From Leifsonia shinshuensis (lineage in GTDB: Bacteria; Actinomycetota; Actinomycetes; Actinomycetales; Microbacteriaceae): a stretch of 64,000 nucleotides of DNA. Shown here piece by piece: positions 59,368-64,000 of this stretch; the stretch's first letter is position 1, and every line of letters begins with the position of its first letter. The stretch is from NCBI RefSeq assembly GCF_013410375.1, contig NZ_JACCFL010000001.1, positions 434,001 to 498,000 of the forward strand, read 5' to 3'. The notes under the pieces are model-generated. The model worked only from the letters and a program-made list of their open reading frames with translations, did no database searches and was not told where the DNA came from. The position numbers and the translations under genes are program-made.

Positions 59368-60507
59368 GTGAGCGGGGTGACCGGAGGCCGGATCGCGCGG
59401 GTGGCGTCGCGCGTGTCCACGATCGAGCTGCTGTTCGACCTGGTGTTCGTCTTCACGATCGGCCAGCTGACCGCAGTGATCGTGCAGTCGCCCGGCGTCG
59501 AATCGGTGCTGCGCGCCGCGGCCATCCTCGCCGTCGTCTGGTGGATGTACGACGCGTTCGCGTGGCTCACCAACCAGGCCGTGCCGGACACGGTCCCGGT
59601 GCGGCTGCTGCTCATCGCGGCGATGGCGGCGTTCCTGGTGCTGTCGCTGGCGATCCCGGATGTGTTCACCGGCTCCGGCGTGCTGTTCGGGGTCGCGTAC
59701 CTGGCGGTGGTCGTCATCCACTCCGGGCTGTTCATCGCCCGGGGAGGCCGCGGCTCGGTGCGGGTCATGCTGCGGGTCGGGCCGCTGAACGCCGTGGCCG
59801 CGCTCCTGCTGATCGCCTCCGGGTTCGCGACGGGCTGGCTGGAGTGGGTGCTGTTCCTGGCGCCGCTGGTCCTGTTCCTGGTGTCCGGGCTGCTGGCCCG
59901 TGCGTCGCCGTTCGCACTCGGCGCCTCCCATTTCGTGGAGCGGCACGGCCTGCTGATGATCATCGCGTTCGGCGAGTCGATCGTGTCGGTCGGCGCCGGG
60001 CTGACCGCGTCCGGCCTGCGTCCGCAGGTCGTGCTCGGCGCGGTGGCGACGGTCGCGATGGTCGCGGCACTGTGGTGGTGCTACTTCTCCGGGGACGACG
60101 AGCGGGCGGAGCGGTCGTTCGGCCGGGCGGCCGGCCGTCGTGGCACGACGCTCGCCCTCACCGCCTACTACCTCGCGCACTTCGTCATGCTGTTCGGCCT
60201 CGTCGGCGTGGCCGCCGGGCTGCACCTCTCGCTGGAGGACGCCTTCGCGCCGGTCACGCCTGCGGCGGCCTGGCTGCTCTCCGGCGGCGTCGCGGTGTAC
60301 CTGGTCGGGGACGCCGAGTACCGCCGCGAGCTGCGGCTGGGCCCGTGGGTCTACCGGCTCATCGGAGCCGCGGGCAGTCTCGTGGCGGGCCTCCTCGCGG
60401 CGTGGATGCTGCCGCTGCGGGCGGGCGGGCTGCCCGGCATCGCGCTCATCGGCGCGCTGCTGGCGATCGTCGTACTCGTGCTGGTGGCGGAGCGCAGCCC
60501 GCGGTGA
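59368..60507 (+). CDS. Low temperature requirement protein A (LtrA) family membrane protein
   Basis: Predicted 379-residue integral membrane protein with about ten helices. Family motifs: STIELLFDLVFVFTIGQLT near the N-terminus, WWMYDAFAWLTN, and HFVERHGLLMIIAFGESIVSVG in the middle. LtrA was named from a Listeria cold-growth phenotype; the biochemical role is unknown. GTG 59368 follows TACCTT by 6 nt, leaderless by pattern. Confidence 0.9.
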   Translation: MSGVTGGRIARVASRVSTIELLFDLVFVFTIGQLTAVIVQSPGVESVLRAAAILAVVWWMYDAFAWLTNQAVPDTVPVRLLLIAAMAAFLVLSLAIPDVFTGSGVLFGVAYLAVVVIHSGLFIARGGRGSVRVMLRVGPLNAVAALLLIASGFATGWLEWVLFLAPLVLFLVSGLLARASPFALGASHFVERHGLLMIIAFGESIVSVGAGLTASGLRPQVVLGAVATVAMVAALWWCYFSGDDERAERSFGRAAGRRGTTLALTAYYLAHFVMLFGLVGVAAGLHLSLEDAFAPVTPAAAWLLSGGVAVYLVGDAEYRRELRLGPWVYRLIGAAGSLVAGLLAAWMLPLRAGGLPGIALIGALLAIVVLVLVAERSPR

Positions 60508-60544
60508 TCCCGGACTGTCCGAGGGCCTGAGTACCATGCGGGGC

Positions 60545-61492
60545 ATGGACACGATCGAGTGGCTCCTGGACTCCGACCCGAGCATCCGCTGGCAGGTGCT
60601 GCGCGATCTGGCGGGCGCCTCCGACGAGACCGTCGCCGCCGAGCGCGACCGCGTCGCGACCGAGGGCTGGGGGGCGCGGCTCCTCGACGCGCAGGGACCG
60701 GACGGCACCTGGGACGGCGGCGTCTACCGGCCGGGCTGGGCGCAGGAGGACCGCCCGTTCTTCGACGCCTGGACCGCGACCCACTTCGTGCTGCAGCAGC
60801 TCGCCGACTTCGGCGTCGACCCGGAGCACCCGCGTGCGCTGGAGGCCGTCTCCCATGTGCGCGACCACGTCCGCTGGGACCACGCCGGCGAGCCCTACTT
60901 CGACGGCGAGACCGAGCCGTGCATCAACGGCGTCGTGCTGAGACTCGCGGCCTACTTCGGCCAGGACGGCTCCAACGTCGCAGCGACCCTAGCCGGCGGC
61001 CGGCTCGACGACGGCGCCTGGAACTGCTGGGCCGAGTACGGCGCGCGGGTGTCCTCGTTCCACTCCACGATCTGCGCGGTGGAGGGCCTGGCCGCCTGGA
61101 ACGCCACCGGCGGCGGCGACGCGACGACGGCGGACGCCCAGGGCACGGGCGAGGAGTACCTGCTCGCCCGAGGACTGTTCCGCCGGCGGAGCACCGGAGA
61201 GGTCGCCGACCCGCGCCTGACGATGCTGAGCAGCCCCACGCGGTGGTTCCACGACATCCTGCGCGGGCTGGAGCACTTCCGCGCCGTCGACCGCCGCGAC
61301 CCGCGACTCGCGGAGGCGGTGGAGCTGCTGCGCGGCAAGGCCGACGCCGACGGCCTCTGGAACCTGGAGAACCGGCACGAAGGCCCGGTCTGGCTCGACT
61401 TCGGCGACAACGAGGGGATGCCCAGCCGCTGGGTCACCCTGCGGGCGCTGCGCGTGCTGCGCTGGTGGGACGCGGAGGCGCCTGCGGCCTGA
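60545..61492 (+). CDS. Prenyltransferase/squalene-cyclase-like alpha-toroid protein
   Basis: Predicted 315-residue soluble protein. Repeated motifs such as GPDGTWDGGVYRPGW, LDDGAWNCWAEYG and ADGLWNLENRHEG resemble the QW-like repeats of alpha/alpha-toroid enzymes, but the acid DXDD motif of cyclases is absent. Role unknown. ATG 60545 is 7 nt after TACCAT; ATG 60536 is the in-frame alternative and would overlap that box. Confidence 0.8.
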   Translation: MDTIEWLLDSDPSIRWQVLRDLAGASDETVAAERDRVATEGWGARLLDAQGPDGTWDGGVYRPGWAQEDRPFFDAWTATHFVLQQLADFGVDPEHPRALEAVSHVRDHVRWDHAGEPYFDGETEPCINGVVLRLAAYFGQDGSNVAATLAGGRLDDGAWNCWAEYGARVSSFHSTICAVEGLAAWNATGGGDATTADAQGTGEEYLLARGLFRRRSTGEVADPRLTMLSSPTRWFHDILRGLEHFRAVDRRDPRLAEAVELLRGKADADGLWNLENRHEGPVWLDFGDNEGMPSRWVTLRALRVLRWWDAEAPAA

Positions 61493-61523
61493 GCCGCGCG
61501 CTGCCCTGCCGCGCCTTCTCGCC

Positions 61524-62729
61524 CTACGCCGAGGTGGTCGCAGCCTCCGCCAGGTGCTCCTTCGGTAGCCGGCGCACCTTCGTGCGGCGCTTCCGGCGGT
61601 CCGGGATCATCGACCGCATCTCCTCCAGCTTGCCGAAGCAGAGCAGCCGGTCGCCCGCCTGCAGCTCGACGCCGCTGCGCGGGTTCGGGATGACCGTCGC
61701 GCCGCGGTGCAGCGTGAGGACCGTGATGTCGCGGTCCCACAGCCCGGACTCCTTGATCGTCTTGCCGATCAGGTCGGCGTTGCCGTGCACGAGCAGCTCG
61801 GCCACGCCGTACCCGCGGGAGACGCTCAGCCGTTGGCGCACGTCGATCTCGGGGAACGCGACCTGGTTGGAGATGAAGTCGATGATCGCGCCGGCAACGT
61901 CGAGGCCGGTGGCGCGCTCGATGCCCTCCAGGCCGGGGGAGGAGTTGACCTCCATCACCAGCGGGCCGTCGTTGCCTTCGAGCATGTCGACGCCCGCCAC
62001 GCGGAGGCCCATGATCTGGGCCGAGCGCACCGCAGCCTCCTCGTACTCCGGCGTCAGCTCGACCTTCTCGACCGTGCCGCCGCGGTGCACGTTGGAGCGG
62101 AACTCGTCCCCGCTCGCCACACGCCGCATCGCCGCCACCACGCGGTCGCCGACGACGAGCGCGCGGATGTCGCGCCCGCGGCTCTCCGAGATGAAGCTCT
62201 GGATGAGGACGTTCTGCTTGGTGGAGTGCAGCGTCTCCACGATCGACTCGGCGATCTTCGCCTCCGGCGCGAGGATGACGCCGATGCCCTGGGTGCCCTC
62301 CAGCAGCTTGATGACGACCGGCGCGCCGCCGACCTGCTCGATCGCCATGCGCACATCGGCGCGGCTGTTCACGAACGTGGTCGCCGGCATCCCGATGTTG
62401 TGCCGCGACAGGATCTGGTTGGCGCGCAGCTTGTCGCGCGAGTTGGTGATCCCGTTGGCGGTGTTCGGCGTGTAGACGTCCATCTGCTCGAACTGGCGGA
62501 CGACGGCGGTGCCGTAGTAGGTGATCGAGTTGCCGATGCGCGGCAGGACGGCGTCGTAGTCGGACAGCAGCCGGCCGCGGTACTGCAGGTCGGGCTCCTC
62601 GCCGGAGAGGTCGATCGCGAAGCGGAGCGTGTTCAGCACCTTGACGGTGTGGCCGCGGTCGCGCGCGGCCGCGCGCAGCCGCTGGGTGGAGTACGCGTGC
62701 GGAGCGCGGGAGAGGATGGCGAGCTTCAT
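61524..62729 (-). CDS. rimK: RimK-type ATP-grasp glutamate ligase with C-terminal RCK_C (TrkA-C) domain
   Basis: Predicted 401-residue enzyme. The ATP-grasp ligase (residues about 1-300) shows the RimK features: LPRIGNSITYYGTAVVRQFE, NSRDKLRANQIL, PVVIKLLEGTQGIGV, DIRALVVGDRVVAAMRR and LVMEVNSSPGLEGIE. Residues about 315-385 form a TrkA-C-like domain (LIGKTIKESGLWDRDITVLTLHRG, LQAGDRLLCFG). RimK adds glutamates to ribosomal protein S6; the target here is not proven. ATG 62729. Divergent from the protease gene with only 25 bp between starts. Confidence 0.92.
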   Translation of the reverse strand: MKLAILSRAPHAYSTQRLRAAARDRGHTVKVLNTLRFAIDLSGEEPDLQYRGRLLSDYDAVLPRIGNSITYYGTAVVRQFEQMDVYTPNTANGITNSRDKLRANQILSRHNIGMPATTFVNSRADVRMAIEQVGGAPVVIKLLEGTQGIGVILAPEAKIAESIVETLHSTKQNVLIQSFISESRGRDIRALVVGDRVVAAMRRVASGDEFRSNVHRGGTVEKVELTPEYEEAAVRSAQIMGLRVAGVDMLEGNDGPLVMEVNSSPGLEGIERATGLDVAGAIIDFISNQVAFPEIDVRQRLSVSRGYGVAELLVHGNADLIGKTIKESGLWDRDITVLTLHRGATVIPNPRSGVELQAGDRLLCFGKLEEMRSMIPDRRKRRTKVRRLPKEHLAEAATTSA

Positions 62730-62754
62730 CGATGGATCCTGCGAAGATAGGGGA

Positions 62755-63276
62755 ATGGCCGGTGACCTCCATTCAAACACCCTGGTCGTGGGGTGGCGTG
62801 AATGGGCGAGCCTGCCCAGCATCGGCATTCCGTGGATCAAAGTCAAGATCGACACCGGGGCGCGCAGTTCGGCGCTGCACGCGTTCGACCTGGAGGAGCT
62901 CCCGGGCGACCGCGTCCGGTTCATGGTGCACCCGTGGCAGGACGCGGACACCGACGCGTCGGTGGTCGAGGTCCCCATCCACGACCGCCGCGTGGTGCGC
63001 AGCTCGTCGGGCCACACCGAGGAGCGGATCGTGGTGCTGCAGGAGATCGTCCTGGGCGGCCGGACGGTCCTCGCCGAGACCACGCTGAGCAACCGCGACC
63101 AGATGGGCTTCCGGATGCTGGTGGGCCGGGAGGCCCTCCGCCAGGGCTTCGTCGTCGACCCGGGCCGCTCGTTCCTCGCGGGGCGTGCGCCGCGGGAGGT
63201 CCGGCGGCGGAACCGGGGGAGGACGGCGGAGCCGGGGGCAGCGCGGCAGTCTGCGACCGAGGACCCTACCGCATGA
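62755..63276 (+). CDS. Retropepsin-like aspartic protease (ATP-dependent zinc protease/RimB family)
   Basis: Predicted 173-residue protein with a single-lobe pepsin fold: IPWIKVKIDTGARSSALHA (catalytic DTGA), HTEERIVVLQEIVLGGRTVL, and FRMLVGREAL before a basic tail. Retropepsin-like proteins are commonly encoded beside RimK, forming the RimBK pair in pseudomonads. It may trim glutamate tails or process the RimK target. ATG 62755; the stop overlaps the MFS start (ATGA). Confidence 0.9.
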   Translation: MAGDLHSNTLVVGWREWASLPSIGIPWIKVKIDTGARSSALHAFDLEELPGDRVRFMVHPWQDADTDASVVEVPIHDRRVVRSSSGHTEERIVVLQEIVLGGRTVLAETTLSNRDQMGFRMLVGREALRQGFVVDPGRSFLAGRAPREVRRRNRGRTAEPGAARQSATEDPTA

Positions 63277-64000
63277 CGCGGACGGCCGTGTCGTTCAGCC
63301 GCGGCCTCGCACTCCTCGTGGCCGCCACGTTCTTCATGGAGAACCTGGACGGCACGATCATCCAGACCGCCGCCCCCACGATGGCGCGCGAGTTCGGCGT
63401 CGCGCCGGCCGACGTGAGCGTCGCGATGGTCGCCTACCTGCTGGCGGTGGCCGCCGGCATCCCGGCGACCGGCTGGCTGTCCCGCCGGATCGGCATCCGC
63501 CCGGTGCTGCTGACCGCGATCGTCGTCTTCACCGTCGCGTCGCTGCTGTGCGCGTTCGCGCCGACGCTCACGCTGCTGACCGTCGCCCGCGTGCTGCAGG
63601 GCATCGGCGGCGCGCTCATGGTGCCGGTGGGGAGGCTGGCGGTGCTCCGCGACATCGACCCGGTCGACCTGCTCGACGCGATCGCCTACCTCACCTGGCC
63701 CGCGCTCATCGCCCCGGTGATCGCGCCCGCCCTCGGCGGCATCCTGTCGGACACGGTCGGCTGGCGCTGGATCTTCCTCATCAACCTCCCCTTCGGCGTC
63801 GCCGCGGTCATCGCCGGGCTGGTGCTGGTGCCGCACACCGAACGGCAGCGCGACCTCCCGTTCGACGGCCGTGGCTACGCGGCGATCGCGCTCGCCCTGG
63901 TGCTGCTCACCGCCGGAGCGGAGGGGCTGAGCGCCGAGGACGCGCGGCTCCAGCTCGCGGGCGGCGCCGCCATCCTCGTCGCGATCGCCGTCGGCTGGGT
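63273..64000 (+). CDS. DHA2-type MFS drug transporter (partial, C-terminus cut by window edge)
   Basis: About 242 residues of a 14-helix major facilitator are visible. The N-terminus AVSFSRGLALLVAATFFMENLDGTIIQTAAPTMAREF, motif A-like GWLSRRIGIRPVLL, and APALGGILSDTVGWRWIFLINLPFG are typical of EmrB/QacA proton-drug antiporters. ATG 63273 overlaps the protease stop. Substrates unknown. Confidence 0.92.
   Translation, partial: MTRTAVSFSRGLALLVAATFFMENLDGTIIQTAAPTMAREFGVAPADVSVAMVAYLLAVAAGIPATGWLSRRIGIRPVLLTAIVVFTVASLLCAFAPTLTLLTVARVLQGIGGALMVPVGRLAVLRDIDPVDLLDAIAYLTWPALIAPVIAPALGGILSDTVGWRWIFLINLPFGVAAVIAGLVLVPHTERQRDLPFDGRGYAAIALALVLLTAGAEGLSAEDARLQLAGGAAILVAIAVGW

Noticed and set aside
59149..60708. 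519-residue minus-strand ORF
   Set aside because: Antisense to LtrA and toroid genes; Arg/Gln/His-rich codon shadow.
61524..63836. Extended 770-residue form of the RimK gene
   Set aside because: The N-terminal 370 residues are antisense to the protease and MFS genes and lack structure; ATG 62729 matches RimK starts exactly.

Overview
High-GC, gene-dense actinobacterial chromosome segment. The protein set (LacI/MarR/MerR/TetR regulators, binding-protein sugar transporters without their own ATPase, and many small actinobacterial proteins, including the roughly 105-residue MGKLLYG-type protein) points to Microbacteriaceae, possibly Leifsonia or a close relative; this assignment is from gene content only. 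Many genes look leaderless, with a TAnnnT box 6-7 nt before the start codon. I saw no rRNA, tRNA, CRISPR array, transposase or phage gene, so this looks like ordinary chromosome.

Layout. 1-7869 (minus): a seven-gene, tightly overlapping sugar-uptake block: binding protein, two permeases, a GH63-like glycosidase, then a second binding protein with two permeases (the last cut by the window edge). No ATPase is encoded. A promoter whose -10 box lies inside a CTGTATACAG palindrome precedes it. 8039-17126: serine hydrolase, isochorismatase-like protein, Nudix hydrolase, TMEM175-like protein, a 945-residue membrane hydrolase, and a GH3 beta-glucosidase. 17193-23560: small acidic proteins, cupin, HAD phosphatase, acetyltransferase, two Gfo/Idh/MocA oxidoreductases, alpha/beta hydrolase. 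23690-25155: a yybP-ykoY-type (manganese) riboswitch candidate upstream of a CaCA cation exchanger. 25310-38736: mostly small conserved proteins, a glutamine-methyltransferase-like enzyme, TspO-like, VanZ-like and AEC transporters, a lone TOPRIM protein, an aldo/keto reductase, an SGNH-like/GAF protein, a 5'-3' exonuclease and a Nudix hydrolase. 38822-40015: a MarR regulator and divergent reductase around a promoter embedded in paired operators, followed by a four-copy tandem repeat that re-duplicates the end of the reductase gene. 40561-45557: LacI regulator and araB-araD-araA, with an operator at the promoter and a second copy inside araD. 45697-51772: MerR regulator with divergent NmrA-like reductase, secreted phosphoesterase, and efeB-efeO without efeU. 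52084-64000: small proteins, lipase-like hydrolase, META lipoprotein, glutamate decarboxylase, a TetR/epimerase pair, aldo/keto reductase, LtrA-like protein, an alpha-toroid protein, and a divergent RimK-type ligase / retropepsin-like protease pair followed by a partial DHA2 MFS transporter.

The most unusual content is non-coding: (i) five intergenic copies of a three-box GAGTACGC/GCGTACTC element with fixed 19 and 30 bp spacing; (ii) three loci with pairs of ATTCGTnACGAAT boxes 40-41 bp apart; (iii) the gene-tail tandem repeat; (iv) several long perfect or near-perfect stem-loops without T-tracts.
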